64,000 nt of DNA. It comes from Azospirillum baldaniorum (GTDB lineage: Bacteria; Pseudomonadota; Alphaproteobacteria; Azospirillales; Azospirillaceae). Of this stretch, positions 43,601-52,441 are shown in pieces. The notes under the pieces were generated by a model. The model was given only the letters and a program-made list of their open reading frames with translations. It made no database searches and was not told where the DNA came from. How positions within the stretch are numbered: position 1 is the first letter of the stretch; the number at the start of each line of letters is the position of its first letter. The stretch is taken from assembly GCF_003119195.2 (NCBI RefSeq), contig NZ_CP022254.1, positions 231,501 through 295,500 on the forward strand, in the 5' to 3' direction. The position numbers were made by a program, and so were the translations under genes.

Positions 43601-45613
43601 ATGACCGCCGATCTCCGCGCCCGGATCGGGGCTTGCCGCGCGGCTCTGGCCGCCGCACCGGGCGATTCTGCGGCGCTGGCCGGGCTGTTCGGTGCGCTCG
43701 ACGCGCTGGGCGAGCCCGGCACGCCGGAGGAGGCGGTGGCCCGCTCCGCCTACGGCGAGGCGCTGCGGCGGCGGGGACGGGCGGCGGAGGCCGAGGCGCA
43801 CCACCGCGCCGCCCTGTCCTGGCTGCCGGATTTCGGCGGCAACCATTTCAATCTTGGTCTGACGCTTCAGGTCTTGGGCCGCACCGCGGAGGCGGCGGAC
43901 GCCTATGGCGAGGCCGCGCGGCTGATGCCGCGCTTCGCCCCGGCCCCTTGCAACCAGGGTGTCCTGCTCCGCGCGTTGGGCCACCACGAGGCGGCGGAGA
44001 CGGCGTTGCGCCGGGCCGTGTCGCTCGACCCCACCCTGGTCCCCGGCTGGCTCAACCTCGGCACGGCGGTGCAGGAGCGCGGTCAGCCGGAGGCCGCCGC
44101 CCATTGCTACCGCAACGCCTTGACGCTTCGCCCCGATCTGGCCGAGGCCCATGCGAATCTCGGTTTGGTGGTGAAGGAGGCCGGGCACCTCGCGGACAGC
44201 CTGCCGTCTTTCGAACGTGCCCTGGCGCTCGGCCTGCCCGACGCGGGCGGCGTGCTCGCCCAACTCGTTCAGCAGATGCGGCATCTCTGCCGTTGGAACG
44301 GGCTGGCGGAGCGCTCCGCGCAACTGGCCGCCCTGGTGAGCGGCGGCGGGACGCGGCAGGTCCACCCCTGGATCTTCCTTGGCGAAGGCGCCGGCCCTGC
44401 GGCGGAGTTGGCCTGCGCCCGCCGCTACGCGGACTGGAGGGCGCAGGGCATCGCCGCCATGCCGGTGCGCCGCGACGCCGGATCACGCGGTCGCCTGCGC
44501 GTCGCCTATCTGTCCGCCGATTTTCACGAGCACGCCACCGCGGCTCTCATCGCGGAACTGATCGAGCGCCACGACCGGGAGCGGGTCGAGGTCGTCGGCT
44601 GCAGCTATGGCCCGGACGACGGTGGTCCGATGCGGCGCCGGCTGACGGGCGCCTTCGACCGCTTCGTGGACCTCGCCGCCTGTTCCCACGCCGACGCGGC
44701 GGCGCGCATCCGGGCGGACGGCGTGGACATCCTGGTCGACCTCAAGGGATACACCCAGCACGCCCGGCCGGAGATCGCCGCCCATCGTCCCGCCCCCGTG
44801 CAGGCGCAATGGCTGGGCTATCCGGGAACGATGGGCGCCGGATTCATCGATTACGTGATCGGCGACCCTCTGATCACGCCGTTCGATCACCAGCCCTTCT
44901 ACGCGGAGCGGATCGTTCAGCTTCCGGCCTGCTACCAGCCCAACGACCGAAGGCGGCCGATCGGTCCGACTCCGTCGCGAGCGGCCTGCGGCCTGCCGGA
45001 GCGGGGCGTCGTCTTCTGCTGCTTCAACGCCGCTTACAAGATCACGCCGGCCCTGTTCGACCTGTGGTGCCGGCTGCTGCGCGCTGTGCCGGACAGCGTG
45101 CTGTGGCTGCTCGACAGCCATCCGGAGGCGAGCGCGAATCTGCGGCGGGAGGCGGTGCGCCGCGGCGTGGCGGCGGACCGGCTGGTCTTCGCGCCCCGGC
45201 GTCCCCCGGCGGAGCATCTGGCGCGCTACCGTCTGGCCGACCTGTTCCTGGACACCACCCCGGTCGGAGCCCACACCACGGCCAGCGACGCGCTGTGGGC
45301 CGGCCTCCCGGTGCTGACGGTGGCGGGGAAAGGGTTCGCGTCCCGCGTCGGGATGAGCCTGCTGCGCGCCGTCGGCCTGCCCGAGCTGGCCGTCCGTTCG
45401 CCCGCCGATTATGAAGCCGCGGCCGTGCGATTGGCCGGCGATCCGGACGGCATCGCCCGGCTGAAGGCGCGCCTCATGGCAGAGAGGGAGCGCGCGCCGC
45501 TGTTCGACACCGACCGCTTGGCCCGTGCCCTGGAGCGCGCCTACGCGACGATGTGGGACATCCACATGGCCGGCAAACCGCCGCGCCCGTTCGCCGTCCG
45601 GGACGAGGATTAA
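43601..45613 (+). CDS. TPR-containing GT41 family (O-GlcNAc transferase/SPINDLY-like) protein
   Basis: A 670-residue protein. Residues 1-220 hold about five TPRs (for example PDFGGNHFNLGLTLQVLGRT and PDLAEAHANLGLVVKEAGHL). The rest is a GT41 catalytic region: LRVAYLSADFHEHATAALI (catalytic-site His), ILVDLKGYTQHARPEI, QAQWLGYPGTMGAGFIDYVI, VVFCCFNAAYKITPALFDLW (donor-binding Lys) and DTTPVGAHTTASDALWAG. It would transfer a sugar, probably from a UDP- or GDP-donor, to protein Ser/Thr or Asn; target unknown. ATG 43601 is chosen over an upstream frame overlapping ydbL. Its stop shares the bases TTAA with the convergent gene. Confidence 0.9.
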   Translation: MTADLRARIGACRAALAAAPGDSAALAGLFGALDALGEPGTPEEAVARSAYGEALRRRGRAAEAEAHHRAALSWLPDFGGNHFNLGLTLQVLGRTAEAADAYGEAARLMPRFAPAPCNQGVLLRALGHHEAAETALRRAVSLDPTLVPGWLNLGTAVQERGQPEAAAHCYRNALTLRPDLAEAHANLGLVVKEAGHLADSLPSFERALALGLPDAGGVLAQLVQQMRHLCRWNGLAERSAQLAALVSGGGTRQVHPWIFLGEGAGPAAELACARRYADWRAQGIAAMPVRRDAGSRGRLRVAYLSADFHEHATAALIAELIERHDRERVEVVGCSYGPDDGGPMRRRLTGAFDRFVDLAACSHADAAARIRADGVDILVDLKGYTQHARPEIAAHRPAPVQAQWLGYPGTMGAGFIDYVIGDPLITPFDHQPFYAERIVQLPACYQPNDRRRPIGPTPSRAACGLPERGVVFCCFNAAYKITPALFDLWCRLLRAVPDSVLWLLDSHPEASANLRREAVRRGVAADRLVFAPRRPPAEHLARYRLADLFLDTTPVGAHTTASDALWAGLPVLTVAGKGFASRVGMSLLRAVGLPELAVRSPADYEAAAVRLAGDPDGIARLKARLMAERERAPLFDTDRLARALERAYATMWDIHMAGKPPRPFAVRDED

Positions 45614-46335
45614 GGGAAGGGGCAGCGGTCGGCGGTCACGTCCACGAAGGAGCGGGCGCCGGGGGCGAAGGTGAAGCGGTACTCGGTGCTGTCGATCACC
45701 ACCGTCTGGTGCAGGGGCAGAACGCCCTTGGCAACCGTCTCCTTGCCGCCCATGCCGGCGATCTTGATGGTCACCGGCTGCGACGGATCGAACCAGCTTT
45801 CGGCGTTGCCCTGTGCGTTGCGCGACGACTGGCCCTCGCCGCTGACCGTCACCGCGCCGTTGTTGAAGCTGGTGCTGCGGTTGCCCGACTTGAGGAGGGG
45901 GGTGGCCAGGGCGAATCGCTTGGTTTCCGCCGGCTGGCAGTTGCGCACCGCCTGGACCTGGGCGATGACGAAGGCGAGGCGGTTGGGGTCCATGCCGCCC
46001 TTCAAGCGCTCCGACACCAAGCCCGCCAGCCGGGCGAGATCGCCCGAGGGAACCTCGCGCTGGAGCCGGGCCTCCAGCTCCGTCGCGCGGGCTTCCGCCG
46101 TTCGGGCGGCGTGCTGCATCTGGCTGGCGAGCAGTTCCAGCTCCGCCTTCTGGCGCGACAGGGTGGAAATCTCTTCCCGCAACGTGACGTCGCGGCCCTT
46201 CAGCTGCTCGATGCCCATCTGGTAGGCGAACAGACCGACACCGAGGAGAACGGCGGCGAACAGACCGAACTTCGCGAACCCCGCCCAGAAGCGGCGGCGA
46301 TAACGGCGTTCGTAGTCGTAGCGTCCCAAGGCCAT
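45610..46335 (-). CDS. Coiled-coil single-pass membrane protein, hypothetical
   Basis: A 241-residue protein. A basic cytoplasmic N-terminus (RYDYERRYRRRFWAGFAKFG) leads to one membrane helix (LFAAVLLGVGLFAYQMGI), then a coiled coil (LREEISTLSRQKAELELLAS to about residue 95) and a beta-rich periplasmic part with VTVSGEGQSSRNAQGNAESW and QPVTIKIAGMGGKET. I do not recognise the family. Topology resembles envelope scaffolds. It lies 97 bases downstream of lptD on the same strand, so it could belong to that transcript, suggesting an envelope role. Confidence 0.75.
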   Translation of the reverse strand: MALGRYDYERRYRRRFWAGFAKFGLFAAVLLGVGLFAYQMGIEQLKGRDVTLREEISTLSRQKAELELLASQMQHAARTAEARATELEARLQREVPSGDLARLAGLVSERLKGGMDPNRLAFVIAQVQAVRNCQPAETKRFALATPLLKSGNRSTSFNNGAVTVSGEGQSSRNAQGNAESWFDPSQPVTIKIAGMGGKETVAKGVLPLHQTVVIDSTEYRFTFAPGARSFVDVTADRCPFP

Positions 46336-46431
46336 GTGCAGCAAACCCGAGCGGAAGAGGAGGGTGCTATGGCTACCCAGATCGGCCGCCCGATGCAACC
46401 CCTTGACCTTGGCTGGAGACGCCGCTCCAGA

Positions 46432-48852
46432 TCAGTTGCTGGCCCCGGACGGGCCGAGGAATCCGGCGCTGATCCCCGGCGTGCGGAATTCGCCGACATT
46501 CTTGAACACGAAGCGGAAGAAGATGGAGTTCCCCTCCTGCTCGCCGTTCTGAATGACGGTGTAGTCGCGCTGGGCGATGGTTTCGAAGATCAGGCATTCG
46601 TCCTGATAGCGGAGCACGCCCGCGCTGGAGCGCGGCCCGGCATCGGGACGGAAGGCCTGGGAATGGGACACGCCGATCGACCAGTGTTCCGAAAACTGCG
46701 ACGACACCGAGATGCCCGCCTGCTCCACCTCGTTCCGTTCGACGACGTAGGGGTTTTCCGTCTGGTCGACATAGGTGTAGGTGCCGGCAACGCGCAGCAG
46801 CGGCACGCCGGCCGATGCGTTGACCGAGTGCCGGCGCGGCTTCAGCGTGTCGTGGTCGATGCGGAAGCCGTAGTTCACGTCCAGCCAGTCCGCCGGGCGG
46901 AGGTCGAGGCGACCGACATAGTCCGACGACTTCTTGTCGAGGCCCGACCCGCCGCGGAAGTTCTCGGTGTCGTCGGCGCGGAAGCTCTGGCCGACGAACA
47001 GGCTGGCCGACCCGGTCTTGTAGCCCTGGAACGTCGTGCGCAGGCCGTAGGTGGCGCGCAGGCCGCCGTCCAGCCGGTCGATGCCGGTGAAGCGGTTGGG
47101 CATCAGCAGGTTGACCTCGTCGAACTCGACGTCGAGGCTGTCCTCGTTCGGGAAGGCCGGATCATTGTCCACCTTCGGCGACACGCTGACCTGCCCGATG
47201 GGCTCGATGGTCTGGAAACTGCTCTCGCCATAGCGGACGAAGGGGTAGCGGACCGTGGTCGTGGCCTGCGGGAAGAAGCGCAGGCGCTGGACGCTGTCGT
47301 TGCCGGTCCCGCCCGCCGGGTCGTTCGGATCGAACCGCTGGGCGGTGTAGCCGGCCAGCAGGACACTGCCTTCGATGGTGGTGACGAAACCCAGGTTGGA
47401 ATAGATGTCCCGCTGCCAGCCGGGCTGCATGGCCAGCCGCTGGGTGTCGGGGCCGCCGCTGCCCGGCCGGGCGATCGCCAGCAGGCTGCTGTCCAGGGAC
47501 CAGCGCCCGCCCAGCAGGCTTCCCGGCTCACCCAACGCGTTGTAGCGCGCTTCGGGAAGGACGTAGGGCTCCTGGACCGGGTTGCCCCAGCGCAGATCCT
47601 GGAAGGCGTAGGCGTTGACCGCGGCGTAGTTGCGTCCATTGAAGCCTTCGACGAAGGCGCGGCTGGTCAGCACCTCGTCGCGGATGTTGAAGTAGCGGCG
47701 CAGATACAGCTCGTCGCTGGCCCGCTTCAGGTTGAAGCCCCAGCGCCAAGTCTCGTCGATGTCGAACAGGCCGCTGGCGAAGGCGTGGCCACGCCAGCGC
47801 CGGTCGTCGGCGCCCTTCAGCGTGCCGTTGGGAATCTCACCCTGCGTTCCCGACGCGTCGAGCTGCAGCCGTCCGTTCTCGAAGCGCTTGCGGTACTGGC
47901 CGCCCAGGAACAGGCCCTGTTCGGAATAGCCGCCGAGGTCGAAGGTCGCATCCTGATCCGGCGCGATGTCCCAGTAATAGTGGGCGATGGCGCCGAAGCC
48001 GAGATTGGAGTTGTTGCGGAAGCTGGGCGTCAGGAAGCCCGAGCGCCGGTCCACCGTCGGGTCGGGGTGGGACAGGTAAGGGGTGTAGAAGAACGGGACA
48101 CCGAACATTTCCATGACGGCGTCGCGGTAGCGGACCTCGTGATCCTCGTTGTCCTGGACAACGCGGGCGGCGCGGATCTGCCAGACCGGGGCGCGGGTCG
48201 GATCGGTCTTGCAGAGTTCGCAGGGGCTGTAGACCGCCCGGTTCAGGCGGATCAGGCGCCCGCCGCGCCGCTCGCCCTCGTTGCCGGCCATGCGGCTGTT
48301 GTCGGTCATCAGCACGCGGACATTCTCGACGAACGCGTCGCGCATATCGTCGGTCAGTTCCGCGTAGTTGGAGAACAGGATATCGCCCGACGGCTCGACC
48401 AGACGGACGTTGCCGGAAGCGATGACCACCTTGGTCTTCTGGTTGTAGGTGATCGTGTCGGCATGGACGGTCCGGGGGCCCTGCGACAGCTCGACGTTGC
48501 CCGACGCCGTCACGAGGCTGTTCGTCTCGTCGAAGGTGACCGTGTCCGCACCCAGAAGGACCGGGGGGTCCTGCGGCTGGCCGCTGGACGGTCCCGCAGC
48601 CGGACCTGACGCCGGAACGACGACCTCGAGCCGTCCTCCCTGGTCCGCCCCGACCGGCGGGGCGCCGTTTGCCTGAGGCGCCGGAGCGGGAGGCTGCTGG
48701 GCGTCTGCCAGATCGGCCAGGACGATGCCGCAGGCGGCCATCAGGGCGACGATGCCGGATCGCAGGACCAGCGACCGGCGGTCCAACGGGCGATGCATCT
48801 TCGGGCTGGTGGCGCGGGCGCGCCGGGCATGTCGGGACGGGAGCTGGGACAT
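46432..48852 (-). CDS. lptD: LPS-assembly protein LptD
   Basis: An outer-membrane beta-barrel of about 806 residues that inserts lipopolysaccharide into the outer leaflet with LptE. After a signal region (SGIVALMAACGIVLADLADA) comes the OstA/LptA-like jelly roll (SLVTASGNVELSQGPRTVHA, KTKVVIASGNVRLVEPSGD). The barrel includes PVWQIRAARVVQDNEDHEVR, MEMFGVPFFYTPYLSHPDPT and RRSGFLTPSFRNNSNLGFG, characteristic LptD segments. A Cys pair occurs in YSPCELC. The start is uncertain: ATG 48852 or ATG 48798, the second giving a more standard signal peptide. Confidence 0.95.
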   Translation of the reverse strand: MSQLPSRHARRARATSPKMHRPLDRRSLVLRSGIVALMAACGIVLADLADAQQPPAPAPQANGAPPVGADQGGRLEVVVPASGPAAGPSSGQPQDPPVLLGADTVTFDETNSLVTASGNVELSQGPRTVHADTITYNQKTKVVIASGNVRLVEPSGDILFSNYAELTDDMRDAFVENVRVLMTDNSRMAGNEGERRGGRLIRLNRAVYSPCELCKTDPTRAPVWQIRAARVVQDNEDHEVRYRDAVMEMFGVPFFYTPYLSHPDPTVDRRSGFLTPSFRNNSNLGFGAIAHYYWDIAPDQDATFDLGGYSEQGLFLGGQYRKRFENGRLQLDASGTQGEIPNGTLKGADDRRWRGHAFASGLFDIDETWRWGFNLKRASDELYLRRYFNIRDEVLTSRAFVEGFNGRNYAAVNAYAFQDLRWGNPVQEPYVLPEARYNALGEPGSLLGGRWSLDSSLLAIARPGSGGPDTQRLAMQPGWQRDIYSNLGFVTTIEGSVLLAGYTAQRFDPNDPAGGTGNDSVQRLRFFPQATTTVRYPFVRYGESSFQTIEPIGQVSVSPKVDNDPAFPNEDSLDVEFDEVNLLMPNRFTGIDRLDGGLRATYGLRTTFQGYKTGSASLFVGQSFRADDTENFRGGSGLDKKSSDYVGRLDLRPADWLDVNYGFRIDHDTLKPRRHSVNASAGVPLLRVAGTYTYVDQTENPYVVERNEVEQAGISVSSQFSEHWSIGVSHSQAFRPDAGPRSSAGVLRYQDECLIFETIAQRDYTVIQNGEQEGNSIFFRFVFKNVGEFRTPGISAGFLGPSGASN

Positions 48853-48946
48853 GCCGAACGTTTGAGGTAACCAACCGGCCAAGTCAACGGTTTCGCGGCG
48901 CGTCTCGCGAATTGTCCAACGCCTGTTGCCGTAAGGCGGAGTCATG

Positions 48947-48987
48947 AAAAAGGGGACCGTCCGCGACAGGCGGGAGTCCCCTTTTTT
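48947..48987. terminator. Bidirectional rho-independent terminator upstream of lptD
   Basis: The sequence A5-GGGGAC (48947-48957) pairs with GTCCCC-T5 (48976-48986), an 11-base stem with further inner pairing. There is a T-run in both reading directions. It ends the minus-strand unit containing the AsnC-like gene, 49 bases past its stop, and insulates lptD. Confidence 0.8.
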
Positions 48988-49035
48988 CTACCCGTTCCGC
49001 CCCTCCGAGAGGCGGTTTCCGCACCTGTCGAACGC

Positions 49036-49278
49036 CTAGGCGAAAGCCTTGTAGGCGATGAGGGTGAAGGTGTCGCGCACCCCGGTCAGGGTCTGGATGT
49101 TTTCGGTCACGAATCGGCCGATGTCCAGATCCTGGGGCAGATAGCACTTCATCAGCAGATCGTACTGGCCGGAGATGGAGTGCACCTCCGACACCTGCTC
49201 AATGTCCTGAACGGCCTGGTCGGCCACCTGATAGGCTTTGCCCAGCTCGCACTTGACCATGACGAAGATGGTCTGCAT
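49036..49278 (-). CDS. Stand-alone Lrp/AsnC ligand-binding (RAM) domain protein
   Basis: An 80-residue protein consisting only of the Lrp/AsnC effector-binding domain: IFVMVKCELGKAYQVADQAV, VSEVHSISGQYDLLMKCYLP and the terminal GVRDTFTLIAYKAF. There is no DNA-binding helix-turn-helix. Such single-domain proteins form decamer-like rings and may bind amino acids or modulate full-length Lrp proteins. It starts five bases downstream of the helicase stop, so the two are cotranscribed and end at the terminator at 48947-48987. Confidence 0.9.
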   Translation of the reverse strand: MQTIFVMVKCELGKAYQVADQAVQDIEQVSEVHSISGQYDLLMKCYLPQDLDIGRFVTENIQTLTGVRDTFTLIAYKAFA

Positions 49279-49283
49279 GGCGC

Positions 49284-50864
49284 TCAGCCCTCCTGCGAGG
49301 ATTGCTCGGTGGATTCGACCGGGGCCGGGCGCCGCGCGGAGCGCAGCATGAAGGCCGGCATGTGGTCGCCGAAGCCGATCACCGGTGTGTCGTCCTCATC
49401 CTCGTCGCGGCGGCGGCGGCGGTCGCGGTCACGATCGCGGCGCGGCTCCTGACGGCGGCTCTCGGCGGCGGCCAGCGATTCGCGCGGCTGGCGATCCTCA
49501 CGGGGTTGGCGATCCTCGCGCACCGGGCGATCGTCGCGGCTCGGCCGCTCCTCGCGCGGTTGACGGTCCTCACGCGGTTGACGATCGTCGCGGGCCTGAC
49601 GCTCCTCACGGGGCGCCCGTTCCTCGCGGTCGGGGCGTTCGGCGCGCTCGGCACGCGGCGCGCGGTCGCCGCGCTCCTTGTCCTTGCCCCGGCCCCGGCT
49701 GCGGCCACGGCGCGCCTCGTCCTCGCTGAGGAACTCGGCCGACTCGAGGCCGTCAATGGCGATCAACGGAATCTCCCGCTTGATGAGACGGCCGATGGCC
49801 GAAACCTGCTTGCCGTCCAGCGGGCTGGCCAGCGTGAAGGCGCGGCCCGAGCGGCCCGCCCGGCCGGTGCGTCCGATGCGGTGGACATAGTCTTCCGCGC
49901 TGATCGGCACGTCGAAGTTGAAGACGTGGCTGAGCCCCTGCACGTCCAGGCCGCGCGCCGCCACGTCGGAACAGACGAGCAGCGTGATCTCGCCCTTCTT
50001 GAAGGCCTCCAGCGTCTCCATCCGCTTCGACTGCACCATGTCGCCATGCAGCGCGCCGGCGTTGAAGCCATGGCTTTCCAGCGACTTCTGCAGGATGGCG
50101 ACGTCGCGCTTGCGGTTGCAGAAGATGAAGGCGTTCTTGACGTCCTCGGTCCGCAGCAGGTGGCGCAGCGCCTTGCGCTTGTCCTCCTCGTGCACCAGGA
50201 CCATGGCCTGGGTCACCGTCTCCGACGGCGAGGCCGGCGGGGCGACGGTCACTTCCTTCGGGTTCGACAGGAAGGCGTCGGCGAGACGGCGGATCTCCGG
50301 CGGCATGGTGGCGGAGAAGAACAGCGTCTGGCGCAGCTTGGGCAGCTTGCTGACGATCCGCTCGATGTCCGGGATGAAGCCCATGTCGAGCATCCGGTCC
50401 GCTTCGTCGATGACGAAGACCTTGATGTCGTTGAGCATGATGTTGCCGCGCTCGAACAGGTCGATCAGACGGCCCGGCGTCGCGATCAGCACGTCCACCC
50501 CGCGGTCCAGCCGCTTCACCTGCTCGGTGAAGGTCTCGCCGCCGATCAGGAGCGCCATGCTGAGCTTGTGGTGCTTGCCGTAGGTCTCGAAGCTTTCGGC
50601 GACCTGCGCCGCCAGCTCCCGGGTCGGCTCGAGGATGAGCGACCGCGGCATGCGCGCCCGCGCCCGGCCCGACGCCAGGATGCTGATCATCGGCAAGGTG
50701 AAGCTGGCCGTCTTCCCGGTGCCGGTTTGCGCGCAGCCGAGCACGTCGCGGCCTTGCAGGACCCAGGGAATGGCCTGTTCCTGAATTGGCGTCGGCTGGG
50801 TGTAACCCTTGTCCTCGATTGCCCGCAGGACGTCAGGTCCAAGCCCAAGTTCCGAAAAGAGCAT
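49284..50864 (-). CDS. DEAD-box RNA helicase (RhlE-type) with Arg/Asp repeat tail
   Basis: A 526-residue ATP-dependent RNA helicase. The motifs are Q-motif TQPTPIQEQAIPWVLQGRD, AQTGTGKT (I), PTRELAAQ (Ia), TPGRLIDLF (Ib), DEAD in VIDEADRMLDMGF (II), SATMPPEI (III), and ARGLDVQGLSHVFNFDVP through HRIGRTGRAGRSG (VI). After residue 400 there is a long basic/acidic tail of repeats built on PREDRQPRE and RDDRPVRE, likely disordered and RNA-binding. The start at 50864 has AGGTTGG upstream. It has a near-consensus promoter and probably acts in ribosome assembly or RNA decay. Confidence 0.94.
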   Translation of the reverse strand: MLFSELGLGPDVLRAIEDKGYTQPTPIQEQAIPWVLQGRDVLGCAQTGTGKTASFTLPMISILASGRARARMPRSLILEPTRELAAQVAESFETYGKHHKLSMALLIGGETFTEQVKRLDRGVDVLIATPGRLIDLFERGNIMLNDIKVFVIDEADRMLDMGFIPDIERIVSKLPKLRQTLFFSATMPPEIRRLADAFLSNPKEVTVAPPASPSETVTQAMVLVHEEDKRKALRHLLRTEDVKNAFIFCNRKRDVAILQKSLESHGFNAGALHGDMVQSKRMETLEAFKKGEITLLVCSDVAARGLDVQGLSHVFNFDVPISAEDYVHRIGRTGRAGRSGRAFTLASPLDGKQVSAIGRLIKREIPLIAIDGLESAEFLSEDEARRGRSRGRGKDKERGDRAPRAERAERPDREERAPREERQARDDRQPREDRQPREERPSRDDRPVREDRQPREDRQPRESLAAAESRRQEPRRDRDRDRRRRRDEDEDDTPVIGFGDHMPAFMLRSARRPAPVESTEQSSQEG

Positions 50865-50929
50865 CCAACCTGTTTCTGTCTGGAGTGCGAAAATCGTGCC
50901 GATACGGCCCGACGAGTAGATGGTGCGGC

Positions 50930-50957
50930 AGAATATGAAGTCAAAGGGCGCTGTCAA
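50930..50957 (-). promoter_or_regulatory. Promoter of the DEAD-box helicase gene
   Basis: On the minus strand a perfect -35 TTGACA (50952-50957) is 16 bases from TATTCT (50930-50935). The predicted leader is about 58 bases, long enough for post-transcriptional control as seen in cold-induced helicases. Confidence 0.6.
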
Positions 50958-51141
50958 TAGACCTTGTGATGAAATCGCGCATCGCGCGGGTCCGGAAGGG
51001 CCGCTTGGCGTCCCGCGTTCGCTCGGCTAGGCTGTGAAAAGGCCGCGGAAACCGCGGAAATCCGGGGTCTGGAGTGTTCGAAGAGCAGGTTTCGGCCGAT
51101 TCTTCCGCCCGGACCGGACGAAGAAAAAAGGCAGCCTTCCG

Positions 51142-51684
51142 ATGCTACTTTCCTCCCAACGTTCCGTCCTGGTGGTGGTCGATATCCAGGAAAAACTGAT
51201 GCCTGCCATCGCCGAGTCCGAGCGGGTCGAGCGCAACGCCGCCACGTTGCTGAAGGGCGCGGCGCTGCTCGGCGTGCCGGCCTTCGCCACCGAGCAGTAC
51301 CCCAGGGGCCTCGGTCCGACCGCCGCCTCCCTGCGTGCCCTGCTGCCGCCGGACGGTGTGGTGGAGAAGATCGCCTTCTCCGCCGCGCGGGAGCCGGCCT
51401 TTCTGGAGCGGCTGGAGCGGATCGGCCGGAAACAGATCGTGCTGGCCGGGTCGGAGGCCCATGTCTGTGTCATGCAGACGGCGCTGTCGCTGATCGGGCT
51501 GGGGTTCGAGGTGGTGCTGGTGGCCGACGCCGTGTCGTCGCGCACGCCCGCCAACGCGGAGCTTGGCATCGCCCGCATGCGCGCCGCCGGGGCGACCATC
51601 GTCAGCACGGAGATGGTTCTGTTCGAATGGATGGAGCGGTCGGACATTCCCGCCTTCAAGGCGGTGCTGGATCTGATTCGCTAA
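51142..51684 (+). CDS. Isochorismatase-family hydrolase
   Basis: A 180-residue cysteine hydrolase (YcaC/nicotinamidase-like group). The triad residues are Asp in VLVVVDIQEKL, Lys in VVEKIAFSA and Cys in GSEAHVCVMQTALSLIGLG. The substrate could be an amide or an isochorismate-like ether; it cannot be assigned. ATG 51142 gives a family-typical N-terminus (MLLSSQRSVLVVVDIQ); an upstream in-frame start at 51034 is rejected. The next gene is 36 bases downstream. Confidence 0.9.
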   Translation: MLLSSQRSVLVVVDIQEKLMPAIAESERVERNAATLLKGAALLGVPAFATEQYPRGLGPTAASLRALLPPDGVVEKIAFSAAREPAFLERLERIGRKQIVLAGSEAHVCVMQTALSLIGLGFEVVLVADAVSSRTPANAELGIARMRAAGATIVSTEMVLFEWMERSDIPAFKAVLDLIR

Positions 51685-51720
51685 TCAGTTGAAGACAGTT
51701 AGAGCGAGAAAGGAAGAGGG

Positions 51721-52425
51721 ATGAGCGACCGGATTCCCCTGGTTCTGTTGCCCGGCATGCCGCTGGATGCCGCGCTGTGGGAGCACCAGACCGGCCATCT
51801 CGCCGATGTGGCGGAACCGACCGTCGGCGACCTGACCGGTCAGGACTCCATGGCCGCCCTCGCCGCCGCGGTGCTGGCGCGGGCGCCGGCGCGATTCGCG
51901 CTCGCCGGCCTGTCGATGGGCGGTTACGTCGCCTTCGAGATTCTGCGGCAGGCGCCGGAGCGTGTGGCGAAACTCGCCCTGCTCGACACCAGCGCCCGCC
52001 CGGACACGCCGGAACAGACGGCCACCCGCCAGGACGCCGTTCGTCTGGTGGGGCAGGGGCGGCTGCGGCAGGTGGTGGCCGCCGGCATGCCGCGCCTGGT
52101 TCATCCGGACCGCAGCGCGGACTCCGCCCTGGTCGACTCGGTCCAGGCCCAGGCCCAGCGGGTCGGGGCGGACGGCTACATCCGCCAGCAGACCGCGATC
52201 ATGAACCGCCCGGACAGCCGGCCCGGCCTGGGGGCCATCACCTGCCCGACGCTGGTTCTGTGCGGGCGGCAGGACGCCATCACGCCCCCGGCGCTGCACG
52301 AGGAGATGGCCGAGGGTATCCCCGGCGCCCGCCTCGCCCTGATCGAGGATTGCGGCCACCTGTCGGCCATGGAACAGCCGCAGGCGGTCACGGCCCTGCT
52401 GCGGCAGTGGCTTCTCTACGCCTGA
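51721..52425 (+). CDS. Alpha/beta-fold hydrolase
   Basis: A 234-residue hydrolase with the nucleophile elbow ALAGLSMGGYVAFEIL, an oxyanion region in VLLPGMPLDAALWEHQTG, the acid in CGRQDAITPP and the catalytic His in EDCGHLSAMEQPQAV. The pattern resembles small esterases of the MenH/RsbQ/BioH-like group. Substrate unknown. A strong ribosome site (AAAGGAAGAGG) precedes the start. It probably forms an operon with the isochorismatase-type gene. Confidence 0.88.
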   Translation: MSDRIPLVLLPGMPLDAALWEHQTGHLADVAEPTVGDLTGQDSMAALAAAVLARAPARFALAGLSMGGYVAFEILRQAPERVAKLALLDTSARPDTPEQTATRQDAVRLVGQGRLRQVVAAGMPRLVHPDRSADSALVDSVQAQAQRVGADGYIRQQTAIMNRPDSRPGLGAITCPTLVLCGRQDAITPPALHEEMAEGIPGARLALIEDCGHLSAMEQPQAVTALLRQWLLYA

Positions 52426-52441
52426 GCGCCCGTCCCCCGCC

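Noticed and set aside
45553..48609. Plus-strand open frame of about 1000 codons opposite lptD
   Set aside because: It shows shadow composition and is opposite a clear LptD and the coiled-coil protein.
49440..49680. Short direct repeats that could suggest a CRISPR array or minisatellite
   Set aside because: The repeats are in frame and encode the Arg/Asp/Glu/Pro tail of the DEAD-box helicase. Spacing is irregular and there are no unique spacers.
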